A DNA stretch of 7,014 nucleotides from Thermoproteota archaeon (lineage in GTDB: Archaea > Thermoproteota > Bathyarchaeia > Bathyarchaeales > Bathycorpusculaceae). The position numbers and the translations under genes are program-made. The DNA lies in contig JAAZFA010000336.1 in assembly GCA_012511995.1 (NCBI GenBank), positions 1 to 7,014 on the forward strand. The letters are read 5' to 3'. Below are positions 6,987-7,014 of the stretch, one piece after another. Under the pieces are notes generated by a model, which ran no database searches, was not told where the DNA came from, and worked only from the letters and a program-made list of their open reading frames with translations. The number at the start of each line of letters is the position of its first letter. Position 1 is the first letter of the stretch.

Positions 6987-7014
6987 CTCAGTTAACTATT
7001 ATTTTACACTCTAA

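Overview
The window looks archaeal, most likely from an uncultured TACK-type lineage such as Bathyarchaeia. The clearest hint is a secreted Kelch beta-propeller protein with an N-terminal signal sequence, a Ser/Thr/Pro linker and one C-terminal membrane anchor ending in a basic stop-transfer tail. Its apparently leaderless start and a restriction cluster with TacT-like and unrecognised partner genes fit this. The assignment is by general resemblance, not by a marker gene.

Layout. Positions 1-339 (+) hold the 3' part of an unrecognised gene whose last ~30 codons seem to be acquired from foreign sequence. Positions 230-417 (-) hold a short frameshifted remnant that resembles the start of a viral head-module gene. 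Positions 517-1707 (+) hold the intact Kelch surface protein gene. Positions 1652-2252 (-) hold two overlapping reading frames: a headless fragment, possibly the C-terminal end of a portal-like gene, and a short MuF-like head morphogenesis domain with a Cys/His cluster. Positions 2279-6972 (-) hold a tight four-gene cluster read right to left: a 45-residue ORF, a TacT-like GNAT acetyltransferase, hsdR (type I restriction motor and nuclease) and a 285-residue protein of unknown function.

How the genes relate. The four right-hand genes are spaced 11 nt apart or overlap by 8 and 4 nt, so they are probably one transcript. HsdR needs HsdM and HsdS partners; neither is in the window, and they probably lie upstream beyond position 7014. 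A GNAT toxin-like gene between the specificity/methylation part and hsdR would make this a defence operon with an embedded toxin-antitoxin pair. The 285-residue protein is translationally coupled to hsdR and is the best candidate for an undescribed accessory component.

The left third appears to be a decayed provirus head module, with all fragments on the minus strand in the order portal-like, MuF-like, then protease/scaffold-like. The Kelch gene lies between the second and third fragments, on the opposite strand, with its stop codon at the edge of the MuF homology. No RNA genes, CRISPR arrays or insertion sequences were seen.
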